DNA of 64,000 bases from assembly GCF_008831285.2 (NCBI RefSeq), contig NC_037468.1, forward strand, positions 477,001 to 541,000, given 5' to 3'. The stretch comes from Nymphaea colorata. Its lineage: Eukaryota > Streptophyta > Magnoliopsida > Nymphaeales > Nymphaeaceae. Positions 46,130 through 57,194 of the stretch are shown piece by piece. A program made the position numbers and the translations under genes. The notes under the pieces were generated by a model. The model searched no databases. It saw nothing but the letters and a program-made list of their open reading frames with translations, and was not told the DNA's origin. Numbering within the stretch: position 1 is the stretch's first letter; the number at the start of each line of letters is the position of its first letter.

Positions 46130-48900
46130 CAGACCTGTCTAGTGCCAGGTAGTTCTCAATCCAAGCATGTTTCACTTCCTGGAGCACTCGCTTCAACGGG
46201 TCACACTCTTCTTGGAACACACACCTGTTGCGGATGGTCCACAGTTGCCAGATGACAAGATGGAAAGTCATCTTCCAACATTGAGTCATCCACCCAGTGG
46301 TCAAGAGAATGCCAAAATCCTTGAGAATCTCAGATTTCGGATAGGATTCCGAAACAAGCTGACTGAGAATTCCAACATTGAGTCATCCACCCAGTGGTCA
46401 AGATCCTCCATACATTTGGAGCAATATAGCAGTCAAAAAAGAGGTGTTGTGCTGTCTCCATGTCCCGTTGACACAGGCTGCATCTGTTAGCAAGAAGAAA
46501 ACCACACTTTTGGAGTCGGTCTAGGGTGAGAAGACGCTGATGGCACGCAATGTAGACTGTCCAGGCAGCCCTCGGAAGGTAGCAGTCCGCCCAGACCAGT
46601 TTGGTCCAGCCCAGCTGGTTCCCCTGGTCACGTATGGAATCCCAGAGCCGCCTCAAGGTCGGAATGCTACCTTGCCAGAGCAGCTTATCTGCAGCATTCG
46701 TCAAATTGGATTCACATAAGGTGCTCCACTGTTCCACAATGACTGAAAAAGGAGGCCCAGCGGAAGCTAGACTAGTGATGACCGATTTCACTGTGGCTCT
46801 ATTAAGACGCCCTCAATCTTTCTGTTGATCCCTGTTCAGCCAGGAAATGAGAGGCGGACCAACGATGGACAAAAATCTGGCTGTCTCTCCATTGCCTAGA
46901 CTCCACCTTGCATGCGGCCTTCACACATGCACACCCCGAAGAATTCCTTTCTCACTCCAGGAGCCCCAGTTAGCCTTCTTGAAGAGCCAAATAGACTTCC
47001 GTCATAGGTACTTAGCAGTGAGAAACTTGCTCAAGAGAGATGTGGTAGTAGCTAGCTTCCACGCCAACATCGCCATCCAAGCGAGGTTGATATCCAAGGT
47101 CTCCTAAGACCCACTCCTCCTTGCTGCTTAGGTGATGGTACTCAAACTTTTGAGATGAGTGCGCTTGCCATAGGCCCCTCCGCTCAAAAGACAGTTCCGT
47201 TCCTCGAAAGCATGGCGGCAACTTCAACACCATAAGCCAGTGAAGGGGTCAACTAGAAAGCACTGACTTCAGAAGAACAATACGAGCAGCATCAGATCAG
47301 AATCTTCAGATTGATTTCCAACCGATCTACGCACCTTCCAAATTCTATCTTGACACATGGAGTGAGTGAGCTTCTTGGAGAAGAGAGGAAGACCCAGGTA
47401 CGTAATCGGAAGGCAGCCCATACGGAACCCCAAAATGTCTCTGATACCCTCAATCCGAGATGTAGAGAAGGGAATGATTTGAGATTTGGCTAAGTTCACC
47501 ACCATTCCAGAGCTACTCGTCAATGAAGATAGGATGTTGGCCAGCTTGGTTATGGTACGCCAATTGGCTTGACAAAACAGCAAAACATCATCAGCGAAGA
47601 ATAGGTGAGAGATAGAAGTACCTCTAGGGAACGGGGGAATATGAATCTCCTGAGACTCGACAGCCCAAGTCTTCCAAGTCTACGAACCATAACAAGGAGG
47701 AATAGGTCAGGTGAAATGGGGTCGCCTTGCCTGAATCCCCTGCTGCTAAAGAAGAGGTCTCCCGGTTCTCCATTCAGAAGCACAGAAAAGGAAGCTGTGG
47801 AGACACAAGTCATTATGCGCTCAATCCACTGCGGGTGGAAACAAGTGAGTGTCTTCTTTATGACCACACGGTCATAGGCTTGACTTGAGAAAGGTCCGCC
47901 TTTAGGCAAACCGCTTCAGCATGATAGAACTCCATAGAATGCACCATTTCATGTGCAAGTCAGATACTCTCCTTGATATCTCTACCGGAAGGCTGCTTGA
48001 TTTGAGGATCTCATTCGAGTCAAGATGGGCCGCATTCTGTTCACCATGATCTGACTGATCATCTTGTAGAGAAAATTGCACAATGCGATAGGCCGGAAGT
48101 CTTCAAAAGAGTCCTTCCTTCTTGGGAACGAGGACGATGTTGGTGGTGTTGATTCTTCGTAGGATCTTCCCACTACGAAAAAAGTGCTTCATGGCTTTGC
48201 ACACGTCTGCACCAACTACATCCCAGAACTTCTGAAAGAAGTACCCAGGGAAACCGTCTGGCCCAGGGGCTCGATCCCCATCTTGTTGGAAGACAGCTTC
48301 CTTGACCTCTGGATCCGAGACTGGTTTGAGGAGGTCTGGATTCTCTGCTTCAGACACACAAGGCTCTGCACCAAAGGGGAACAGCCCATCGGCCCTCTCT
48401 TGGGAGCTGGAAAGTCAGTCCATGAAAGAATTCCGGCCTGCTTGAGCAAGAGCCTCCTGGCCAGCGACCACCGATTCACCAACTCTGATTTGGCTTATAT
48501 AATGACGTTGGCGACGCTCCCGCACTTAGGCAGCAAAAAATGACGTGACCTTCTTTGAGCGTGCGGGACTTTTGTTGCCAAAAGCTCTCTTCAGCATCCA
48601 AAAGATGATCAAGCTTTTCCCGCAAGAGGAGTTCTTGATCCATGGCTGAGAAGGACCCCTTCTCAAGCTCCAACTGGTTTAGCTTGATGAGCTGTTTCAC
48701 GTCCTCTATGTTGCTGTTAATATTCCCAAACTCTGCCTTTCCTTGAGCCTTTGCTTGAAAGCCAGCAGCTTGTGAACAACTCTCATCATTGGGCAGCCTT
48801 GTTTAGGAGCGTTCCAGCAATCTTCTATTAGTGCACGACAACCCGGGTGTGTGTGCCACATCTTGTCACTGTTCTTCCGTTTCCGTCCGTGCTGTCTCAA
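46130..48900 (-). mobile_element. Decayed plant LINE (non-LTR retrotransposon), minus strand
   Basis: Reading the minus strand from 48900 down, the order is that of a plant L1-type ORF2 after its endonuclease. First comes the linker (MWHTHPGCRALIEDCWNAPK at about 48855-48790, then a LDAEESFWQQKSR phrase near 48600). The RT follows: GPDGFPGYFFQKFWDVVG at about 48280, FRPIALCNFLYKMISQIMVNR at about 48090, GFRQGDPISPDLFLLVM near 47720, and the catalytic FADD box at about 47600-47585 inside HLFFADDVLLFCQ. GCLPITYLGLPLFSKKL lies at about 47380. A zf-RVT region is in the open frame 46330-46791 (CSLCQRDMETAQHLFFDC). Frame changes and stops separate these parts and no endonuclease is seen, so the copy is dead. 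It is a nuclear family and marks nucleus-to-mitochondrion transfer. Confidence 0.93.
46273..46403. repeat. 34-bp direct duplication inside the LINE 3' part
   Basis: Bases 46273-46306 (starting TTCCAACATTGAGTCATCC) recur at 46370-46403, a step of 97 bp. The duplication covers the coding region near the zf-RVT end and probably arose after the element lost function. Confidence 0.85.
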
Positions 48901-49118
48901 ACTCACTCGCTTCGCAGCTCGCGTAGTCCACAGTGGTAGGCTCTGCTCGCCTTCCTTGAGTCTCGCAGAAAAAGCTGACGTTCCTACAACTTCGCTCGCT
49001 TCTTGATTGAAGCTCGCTTCGTAGACTCTTGTAGGCTCGTGTAGACGATCACTCTACGCTCGCAGGCTCAACATTCTTGGAAAACAATCGAGGCTTTTCA
49101 ATGACTTTCTTTGGCCAT
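48901..49118. other. Short spacer between ccmB and the LINE relic
   Basis: Contains degenerate CTTCGCTCGC and GTAGACTC words but no gene. It is the 3' flank of ccmB on the minus strand. Confidence 0.5.
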
Positions 49119-49739
49119 TCAATCTTGGGAACTAATCGAGACCGAAATTGGAGAAGGAGATACGAACGGAGAGGAATAACCAATCGATGAAAGAACATGA
49201 AACCATTCAGTTTCCATAGAGGTACTGAAAACGGTTGGGGGCAATGAAGTAGGTGAAGTGGTTGGATTTTGCGAGCTGTTCCAACCACTGCTATCTTTCA
49301 TTCCAAGAGCCGAACGAGAGTGAATACCACACAGAAGAGTCAAGACCGGGCTCCCTAATGGAATGTTTAACCGAACCATTCCGGATCGATCGAATTGGTA
49401 CGGAAGTTGTAACATGGGAAAACCACGGAAAACACGACTTATTTTAATAACCCGGTGACCTACCAATTGTAGAAGTAGGATCTTTGGAAAGCAATAAGCA
49501 CTGAAATAATACGATTCGAGTGTACCATCTTCTTTCTCATTTCGAGGAAAAGGTGAGGGAGGAAAAGGAAACAACGGAGGGATCCGAATCGGACCTAAAT
49601 GGGAATGACATGAAAAGTCTTTTTCAAAACCTATCATTAAGGGCGTTACGACGATATACGAGAGGAATGGATAAAAACTCGTGATTAGTGTGGAGGGGAA
49701 GATCCGTTTATGAAATAGTTCAAGAAAGAGTCGTCTCAT
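49119..49739 (-). CDS. ccmB: Cytochrome c maturation protein B (heme exporter membrane subunit)
   Basis: CcmB is the membrane subunit of the CcmAB transporter, part of the system I pathway that attaches heme to cytochromes c. The 206-codon length and the ends fit plant ccmB: start MRRLFLELFHKRIFPSTLIT at 49739 and end SVSISSQD. The longer frame that opens at 49769 adds ten upstream codons that are not part of the family. Conserved stretches include FLSYIVVTPLMIGFEKDFSC, HLGPIRIPPLFPF, LLQLVGHRVIKISRVFRGFP and WFHVLSSIGYSSPF. Pre-edited codons are visible (RVFRGFPMLQLPYQFDRSG where RVFCGFPMLQLLYQFDQSG is usual). The gene stands alone, between the LINE relic and array 4. Confidence 0.97.
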   Translation of the reverse strand: MRRLFLELFHKRIFPSTLITSFYPFLSYIVVTPLMIGFEKDFSCHSHLGPIRIPPLFPFPPSPFPRNEKEDGTLESYYFSAYCFPKILLLQLVGHRVIKISRVFRGFPMLQLPYQFDRSGMVRLNIPLGSPVLTLLCGIHSRSALGMKDSSGWNSSQNPTTSPTSLPPTVFSTSMETEWFHVLSSIGYSSPFVSPSPISVSISSQD

Positions 49740-50027
49740 TTCCTTACTTCTTCGTTCCTTCGTCTTCATTCACTTAAACTGGTTCTGAACGCCGTAACAC
49801 CCTCCACCGTACGTACCGTGCGGCCACTACAAAATTGCTGATACACCAGCAGCTTGCTTATATGCTGATACACCAGCAGCTTGCTTTTGCTTATAGAATA
49901 CGCTGACTAAAAAGAAGACGCTTACTCAAATCAAAGACTGACTAGGCTAGGCCAACGTCACGTCATGAGCAAAGCCCTACGCTTTGCGAGTGCTTTGTAC
50001 GTCACGAGCCATTTTCAAAGTCAAGGT
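49740..50027. other. 5' flank of ccmB with edge motif leading to array 4
   Basis: Holds a 23-27 bp tandem phrase (GCTGATACACCAGCAGCTTG, about 49837-49885, twice), then the edge motif (CTACGCTTTGCGAGTGCTTT at about 49978-49997). Confidence 0.6.
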
Positions 50028-50227
50028 CAGCGTACATGACTTTGCTTTGCATTTCATCAAAGTGGCTCATGAATCCAAAGCGAAGCATTCAAAGCTTTTG
50101 GTTGGAACATCAATTTGCAATTGTCATGGATTTTTGAAGGCATACAATTTGTTGTATGGAAAATGGCATCTTTTTGGTATAGTGAGTACTCATGTTGGTA
50201 TGGTGAGCACTAATGGCATTTGTTTGT
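50028..50227. repeat. Array entry sequence, type II, copy 2
   Basis: Direct 200-bp copy of 25771-25970. It leads into array 4a in the same orientation as it leads into array 2, so these two arrays share a complete left junction. Confidence 0.9.
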
Positions 50228-52878
50228 ACAGTGAGTACTAATGGCATTTGTTTGTCAAGTGAGTACTAATGGCATTTGTTTGTACAGTGAGTACTAATGG
50301 CATACAATTGCAATGAGTCTTCATCTTTCAAGAAGAATCAGTCCTGACCTTTCAAGACAGTCTTAACCTTTCCATTTTTGGTCAGGTGAGTACTAATGGC
50401 ATACAATTGCAATTGGTCCTGTCCTTCCATCAAAAGTCCTGACCTTTCAAGACAGTCTTGACCTTTTTGGTAAGGTTAGTCCTGACTGTGAAAGACAGTC
50501 TTGACCTTTTTGATAAGGTCAGTCCTGACTGTGAAATACAGTCTTGACCAGAAGAATCAGTCCTGATCAGATAGTCTTGATCTTTTTGGTAAGGTCAGTC
50601 CTGACTGTGAAAGACAGTCTTGACCTTTTTGATAAGGTGAGTACTGATGACATACAAATGAGTCTTGATGGTCATTCCTCAATCATTCTCATTAGTCCTG
50701 ACCTTTCAGAGTCTTGACCTTTCCAGAAGAATCAGTCCTGACCTTTCAAGACAGTCTTGACCTTTCCATTTTTGGTCAGGTGAGTACTAATGGCATACAA
50801 TTGCAATTGGTCCTGTCCTTCCATCAAAAGTCCTGACCTTTCAAGACAGTCTTGACCTTTTTGGTCAGGTTAGTCCTGACTTTGAAAGACAGTCTTGACC
50901 TTTTTGATAAGGTCAGTCCTGACTTTGAAAGACAGTCTTGACCTTTTTGATAAGGTGAGTACTAATGGCATACAATTGCAATTGGTCCTGTCCTTCCATA
51001 ATCAGTCCTGACCTTTCCAGAAGAATGAGTCCTGACCTTTCAAGACAGTCTTGACCTTTCCATTTTTGGTCAGGTGAGTACTAATGGCATACAATTGCAA
51101 TTGGTCCTGTCCTTCCATCAAAAGTCCTGACCTTTCAAGACAGTCTTGATCTTTTTGGTAAGGTCAGTCCTGACTGTGAAATACAGTCTTGACCAGAAGA
51201 ATCAGTCCTGATCAGATAGTCTTGATCTTTTTGGTAAGGTCAGTCCTGACTTTGAAAGACAGTCTTGACCTTTTTGATAAGGTGAGTACTGATGACATAC
51301 AAATGAGTCTTGTATGGTCAGGTGAGTACTAATGGCATACAATTGCAATTGGTCCTGTCCTTCCATAATCAGTCCTGACCTTTCAAGACAGTCTTGACCT
51401 TTCAAGAAGAATCAGTCCTGACCTTTCAAGACAGTCTTGACCTTTTTGGTCAGGTTAGTCCTGACTTTGAAAGACAGTCTTGACCTTTTTGATAAGGTCA
51501 GTCCTGACTTTGAAAGACAGTCTTGACCTTTTTGATAAGGTGAGTACTGATGACATACAAATGAGTCTTGACCTTTCAAAACAGTCTTCATCTGTTTGGT
51601 ATGGTGAGTACTGATGACATACAAATGAGTCTTGATGGTCATTCCTCAATCATTCTCATTAGTCCTGACCTTTCATAGTCTTGACCTTTCCAGAAGAATC
51701 AGTCCTGACCTTTCAAGACAGTCTTGACCTTTCCAGAAGAATCAGTCCTGACCTTTCAAGACAGTCTTGACCTTTTTGGTAAGGTTAGTCCTGACTGTGA
51801 AAGACAGTCTTGACCTTTTTGATAAGGTCAGTCCTGACTGTGAAAGACAGTCTTGACCTTTTTGATAAGGTGAGTACTAATGGCATACAATTGCAATTGG
51901 TCCTGTCCTTCCATAATCAGTCCTGACCTTTCAAGAAGAATGAGTCCTGACCTTTCAAGACAGTCTTGACCTTTCCATTTTTGGTCAGGTGAGTACTAAT
52001 GGCATACAATTGCAATTGGTCCTGTCCTTCCATCAAAAGTCCTGACCTTTCAAGACAGTCTTGATCTTTTTGGTAAGGTCAGTCCTGACTGTGAAATACA
52101 GTCTTGACCAGAAGAATCAGTCCTGATCAGATAGTCTTGATCTTTTTGGTAAGGTCAGTCCTGACTTTGAAAGACAGTCTTGACCTTTTTGATAAGGTGA
52201 GTACTGATGACATACAAATGAGTCTTGTATGGTCAGGTGAGTACTAATGGCATACAATTGCAATTGGTCCTGTCCTTCCATAATCAGTCCTGACCTTTCA
52301 AGACAGTCTTGACCAGAAGAATCAGTCCTGACCTTTCAAGACAGTCTTGACCTTTTTGGTCAGGTCAGTCCTGACTGTGAAATACAGTATTGACCAGAAG
52401 AATCAGTCCTGATCAGATAGTCTTGATCTTTCAAAAAAGGTGAGTACTCATTGTTGATGGAAAATGGCATTTGTTTGTCAAGTGAGTACTAATGGCATTT
52501 TGTTGTCAAGTGAGTACTAATGGCATTTTGTTGTCAAGTGAGTACTAATGGCATTTGTTTGTCAAGTGAGTACTAATGGCATACAATTGTCATGAGTCCT
52601 GACCTTTCAAAAGGGTCCTGTCCTTTTAAGAAGAAGAAGTTCTGATCTTTCAAGACAGTCTTGATCTTTTTGGTCAGGTTAGTCCTGACTTTGAAAGACA
52701 GTCTTGACCTTTTTGATAAGGTGAGTTCTGACTTTTCCTCAATCATTCTCATTAGTCCTGACCTTTCAGAGTCCTGACCTTTCAAAAGGGTCCTGTCCTT
52801 CCATAATCATTCCTCAATCATTCTCATTAGTCCTGACCTTTCCAGAGAGTCCTGACCTTTCCATAATGAGTCCTGACC
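50228..52878 (+). repeat. Array 4a: modular short-repeat array, orientation B
   Basis: About 2.65 kb of the shared modules, with the AGTCTTAACCTTTCC variant near the left end. It ends at CATAATGAGTCCTGACC immediately before the hinge. Open frames inside (for example 51202-51405 and 51412-51642) translate the repeat and are not genes. Confidence 0.95.
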
Positions 52879-53019
52879 TGGTCAGACAAATCGTTCAAAG
52901 TGCTGACCAAAAGTTGAATGGAATGATCTTCACAAAATGATATTGACTCTTTTGTCAGGGTCAGCGGCATACAATTCAATTTGTGATATGGTCAGCACTT
53001 GTCAGGATTTGTCTGACCT
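52879..53019. repeat. Hinge of the array 4 palindrome (31-bp imperfect inverted repeat)
   Basis: Bases 52879-52909 (TGGTCAGACAAATC, then GTGCTGACCA) pair with 52989-53019 (TGGTCAGCACTTG, then GATTTGTCTGACC) with a few mismatches. The 79-bp loop holds GTCAGGGTCAGCGGC and a near-palindrome ACAATTCAATTTGT. This hinge sequence is not found in the other arrays. Confidence 0.85.
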
Positions 53020-55070
53020 GAATCAGTGACCTTATGGAAAGGTCAGGACTCATTTCTTGAAAGGTGAGGACTTTATGGAAAGGTCAAGACTCATTTGTAT
53101 GTCATCAGTACTCACCTTATCAAAAAGGTCAAGACTGTCTTTCAAAGTCAGGACTAACCTTACCAAAAAGATCAAGACTATCTGATCAGGACTGATTCTT
53201 CTGGTCAAGACTGTATTTCACAGTCAGGACTGACCTTACCAAAAAGGTCAAGACTGTCTTGAAAGGTCAGGACTGATTTTTCTGGTCAAGACTGTCTTGA
53301 AATCAGTACTGACCTTTTTTGAAAGATCAAGACTATCTTGAAAGATCAGGACTGATTCTTCTGGTCAATACTGTATTTCAAGGTCAGGACTGACCTTACC
53401 AAAAAGGTCAAGACTGTCTTGAAAGGTCAGGACTGATTCTTCTGGAAAGGTCAAGACTGTCTTGAAAGGTCAGGACTCATTCTTCTGGAAAGGTCAGGAC
53501 TGATTATGGAAGGACAGGACCAATTGCAATTGTATGCCATTAGTACTCACCTTATCAAAAAGGTCAAGACTGTCTTTCACAGTCAGGACTGACCTTATCA
53601 AAAAGGTCAAGACTGTCTTTCACAGTCAGGACTAACCTTACCAAAAAGGTCAAGACTGTCTTGAAAGGTCAGGACTGATTCTTCTGGAAAGGTCAAGACT
53701 GTCTTGAAAGGTCAGGACTGATTCTTCTGGAAAGGTCAAGACTATGAAAGGTCAGGACTAATGAGAATGATTGAGGAATGACCATCAAGACTCATTTGTA
53801 TGTCATCAGTACTCACCTTATCAAAAAGGTCAAGACTGTCTTTCAAAGTCAGGACTAACCTTACCAAAAAGATCAAGACTATCTGATCAGGACTGATTCT
53901 TCTGGTCAATACTGTATTTCACAGTCAGGACTGACCTTATCAAAAAGGTCAAGACTGTCTTTCAAAGTCAGGACTAACCTGACCAAAAAGGTCAAGACTG
54001 TCTTGAAAGGTCAGGACTTTTGATGGAAGGACAGGACCAATTGCAATTGTATGCCATTAGTACTCACCTGACCAAAAATGGAAAGGTCAAGACTGTCTTG
54101 AAAGGTCAGGACTGATTCTTCTGGAAAGGTCAGGACTCATTATGGAAAAGTCAGGAAGGTGAGGACTTGATTGAAAGGTCAAGACTATGAAAGGTCAGGA
54201 CTAATGAGAATGATTGAGGAATGACCATCAAGACTCATTTGTATGTCATCAGTACTCACCTTATCAAAAAGGTCAAGACTGTCTTTCAAAGTCAGGACTA
54301 ACCTTACCAAAAAGATCAAGACTATCTGATCAGGACTGATTCTTCTGGAAAGGTCAAGACTGTATTTCACAGTCAGGACTGACCTTACCAAAAAGGTCAA
54401 GACTGTCTTGAAAGGTCAGGACTGATTTTTCTTGAAAGGTCAAGACTGTCTTGAAATCAGTACTGACCTTATCAAAAAGGTCAAGACTGTCTTTCACAGT
54501 CAGGACTAACCTTACCAAAAAGATCAAGACTATCTGATCAGGACTGATTCTTCTGGTCAAGACTGTCTTTCAAGGTCAGGACTGACCTTACCAAAAAGGT
54601 CAAGACTGTCTTGAAAGGTCAGGACTGATTCTTCTTGAAAGGTCAAGACTGTCTTGAAAGGTCAGGACTGATTCTTCTTGAAAGGTCAGGACTCATTATG
54701 GAAAAGTCAGGAAGGTCAGGACTCTTTTGAAAGGTCAAGACTGTCTTGAAAGGTCAGGACTCATTCTTCTTGAAAGGTCAGGACTCATTGCAATTGTATG
54801 CCATTAGTACTCACTTGACAACAAATTGTATGTCTCTCACTTGACAAACAAATGCCATTAGTACTTTCCATATGCCATTAGTACTCACTGTGCAAACAAA
54901 TGCCATTAGTACTTTCCATATGCCATTAGTACTCACTGTACAAACAAATGTCATGAGTGCTGACCATACCAAAATCCATCCAAATTGGTTGATGGATAAT
55001 GGCATCTCCTTTTTTTGATGGATAATGGCATACAATGACAATTGATCCTTTCCATCAACCATCAAACCTT
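53020..55070 (-). repeat. Array 4b: modular short-repeat array, orientation A
   Basis: About 2 kb of modules in the opposite orientation to 4a. It ends at about 54960-55070 in repeated GATGGATAATGGCAT phrases, with CCAAATTGGTTGATGG, and then the phrase CCCTGAAGCTTCGCTTTGCG, the edge motif, at 55095-55114. Confidence 0.93.
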
Positions 55071-55405
55071 GATGTCCTGAAAGTCAAAGTTGTCCCTGAA
55101 GCTTCGCTTTGCGAGTGCTTTTTGCGTGAAACTACGAAAGAGAGATGTGCCTCAGGCGGCATGCAAGCAAGCTGTGCACGCTCAGAGAAGAGGATCGCCT
55201 TGACTACCACGCTCCGCGGGCCCGTCACTTCGTTCGTACCTTTTTGGCTGAGGCTAGCAACAAAACAAGGAAGAGTGCAAAATTCATTATCATTCCGGCA
55301 TGAACCGCTCATCTGACATTCCATTCCCAACCTCTACCCCCTTTCCTTTGGATCTCTCTTCCTCACTCAGTGATCAGTCCCAGCTGGAATTTTGATAATG
55401 TTCAT
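55071..55405. other. Short spacer between array 4b and rps13
   Basis: Contains one edge-motif copy (about 55100-55120). Two opposed frames (55035-55316 plus, 55055-55330 minus) are open without recognised content. The rest is 3' flank of rps13. Confidence 0.5.
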
Positions 55406-55759
55406 TCATTCTTCAGACTTCTTTTTTCGAGCTGTCCTAGCATTAGTATGAGTTCGTTGACCGCGTAAGGGCGAACCATCTTGATGACGAATTCCGCGAT
55501 AACGAGAAATCGAAATTAATCGTTCGATGTCTGCTCGTTCTCCCCTCTTCAATTCCCAATGAACAACATGATCTTGACCTATCACTTGTTCCAAAAGGTC
55601 GATCTGATACTTAGTTAACTCATTCATCTTGATGTTCTCACTTATACCCAATCGATAACGAACCTGAATGGCTTTTTTAGGTCCAATTCCTGCCATTTTG
55701 GTTGAGGCAATTCTGACTTTTTCATCGGGAACTGATCTAGCTCCTCCTATATATGACAT
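55406..55759 (-). CDS. rps13: Mitochondrial ribosomal protein S13
   Basis: S13 sits in the head of the small mitoribosomal subunit and contacts the P-site tRNA region. The frame has 117 codons, close to the plant norm of about 116. It starts MSYIGGARSVPDEKVRIAS and carries the helix-two-turn-helix region IGPKKAIQVRYRLGI, the block KRGERADIERLISISRYRGIRH, and the RNA-binding loop GQRTHTNARTARKK. The tail KKSEE is slightly different from the RKRIRK type. Possible edit sites include SRYRG (SCYRG in other plants) and GSPLRG (GLPLRG). The gene stands alone, 336 bp from array 4b. Confidence 0.96.
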   Translation of the reverse strand: MSYIGGARSVPDEKVRIASTKMAGIGPKKAIQVRYRLGISENIKMNELTKYQIDLLEQVIGQDHVVHWELKRGERADIERLISISRYRGIRHQDGSPLRGQRTHTNARTARKKKSEE

Positions 55760-56042
55760 TCTTTATCTGTCCTCTTCCCCGTATTCTCGGCTGGTTCTGA
55801 ACTTCATGGTACCGGGTCTAATGGATAGCCACGGGAAGGAACGGGAATCTTTCATGTCTGAAAGGGCGACGTTCAGGCAATGTTTGATTACCTACGAAAA
55901 AACAACCTCTTTCCTTAGCTGAGATAAGGTATCAGGTAGGAAATGTGGTGAAGAATCATGATTGGGTTTGAGTTTCCATCATTGTTTGGGAGAGTGATTT
56001 TCGCACTGATCAGGATCGCCGTTCCTGCCGGTGTGACAGTCT

Positions 56043-56122
56043 GCCGTTCTTGAAGGCGGCCGCACTGATCTGCCGTTCTTGAAGGCAGCCAGCACAGATC
56101 CGCCGTTCTTGAAGGCAGCCGG
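56043..56122. repeat. Three tandem copies of a 29-30 bp unit
   Basis: The word GCCGTTCTTGAAGGC begins at 56043, 56072 and 56102, each time followed by a GC-rich spacer ending in GATC or GATGG. The copies differ slightly, so the tandem is not recent. Confidence 0.85.
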
Positions 56123-56526
56123 ATGGCCTCCCCCCAGCCTGACCCTGGAACACTTGAGTTCAACTCCCTTCAACAACCTGCTTTTGAAACAGGCCAAACT
56201 GATAACAGCTCGAGGGGGCGAGCGCTGAACCCTACCCTTACGGTAGGTTTCTTGAAATTCATTTGCCTTTTCGAGAAGGCAGCAATTCAGACCCCCACGC
56301 TGAGAGAGACAGGCTCTGGGAAAGACACATTTCAGGGCCACTATCTATTCCCCTATTTAGGGGTGAGCGCGGTGCCGGCATCAATAGGGGCTTTGGAAGT
56401 CAAGGTGGTTTCCTTTCTGCGATCCGCTGGATGACAGGGACGTAGTTTGGTTCCAGTCTCAGGTTCTTCTCTTTGGTCTCCTCGGCTGTCTGACTCTTCG
56501 TTTCCTTTTTCTTTCCATTTGTCGAC

Positions 56527-56567
56527 GATCAAACGTCAGATTTGATGCCTGAAATGGAATTCGAAGT
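56527..56567 (+). repeat. 41-bp inverted repeat, left copy
   Basis: Starts GATCAAACGTCAGATTTGAT and is the exact reverse complement of 57065-57105. It encloses about 500 bp with no recognised gene. A perfect pair of this size at this distance looks like the ends of a small inserted or inverted segment. Confidence 0.9.
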
Positions 56568-57064
56568 AACAATAACAATCAAAATCGACTATACTGATCG
56601 TTAACCAAAGAAAGGCTTGGGCTTGACTAACCATTGCTCCTGAAGAGGGAGTGGTTCCCCCTCTTCGATCTCTCTCGCGCTGGTAGCTCACGCGATAGGT
56701 GCGCTTGCGGCGTCAGACCTAGCTGCTTGAGATACTGAACGAGATTGGCGTTACACGTACAGCACGACGATTCGCTCTCGTGTGTGTGGGTATGGCGCGC
56801 AGGTGATGTCTACCAGAAGGACCCTCGCGTCACTCAGGCGAAGCCTGATCTTGGGCATTTCCAACTTGAAACCCGAACCCGAAGGCTTGCTTTCCCTCCT
56901 CTCCATCCGCCACTAGTGAAACGCTTGACGATGAGCCTGATCTTGATCTGCTTTCATTTGGTGCGGGTGATGAGCCGAACCTAGCCCACCTTTCCTGGCT
57001 ACTGGCTACTCACTCAATCATTCTTCTTTCTCCTCTTTTTCAAAGCATATGGTCCCAACCAATC

Positions 57065-57105
57065 ACTTCGAATTCCATTTCAGGCATCAAATCTGACGTT
57101 TGATC
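57065..57105 (-). repeat. 41-bp inverted repeat, right copy
   Basis: Partner of 56527-56567. No obvious target-site duplication is seen directly outside the pair. Confidence 0.9.
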
Positions 57106-57131
57106 GATCGAATTATGTGGGATAGGAACCT

Positions 57132-57194
57132 TTTTCTCTTTGATTTCATGGTGTAATTTGTCTGATTGGTGTCTGTGTTCCTTTGTTAGTGTCA
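57132..57194 (+). repeat. 63-bp direct repeat, copy 1
   Basis: Begins TTTTCTCTTTGATTTCATGG, ends in AGTGTCA, and is repeated at 58389-58451 in the same orientation with no visible change. Confidence 0.9.

Larger units (their letters stand above)
55760..57131. other. Spacer upstream of rps13, no recognised gene
   Basis: Includes a threefold tandem repeat and one 41-bp inverted repeat pair, listed separately. Open frames at 55979-56341 (minus) and 56123-56434 (plus) are antisense to each other and unlike known proteins. Confidence 0.5.

Noticed and set aside
47605-47877. Plus-strand 90-codon frame in the LINE region.
   Set aside because: It is antisense to the recognisable reverse transcriptase.
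49253-49447. Plus-strand frame opposite ccmB.
   Set aside because: Shadow of ccmB, which has full-length family similarity on the minus strand.
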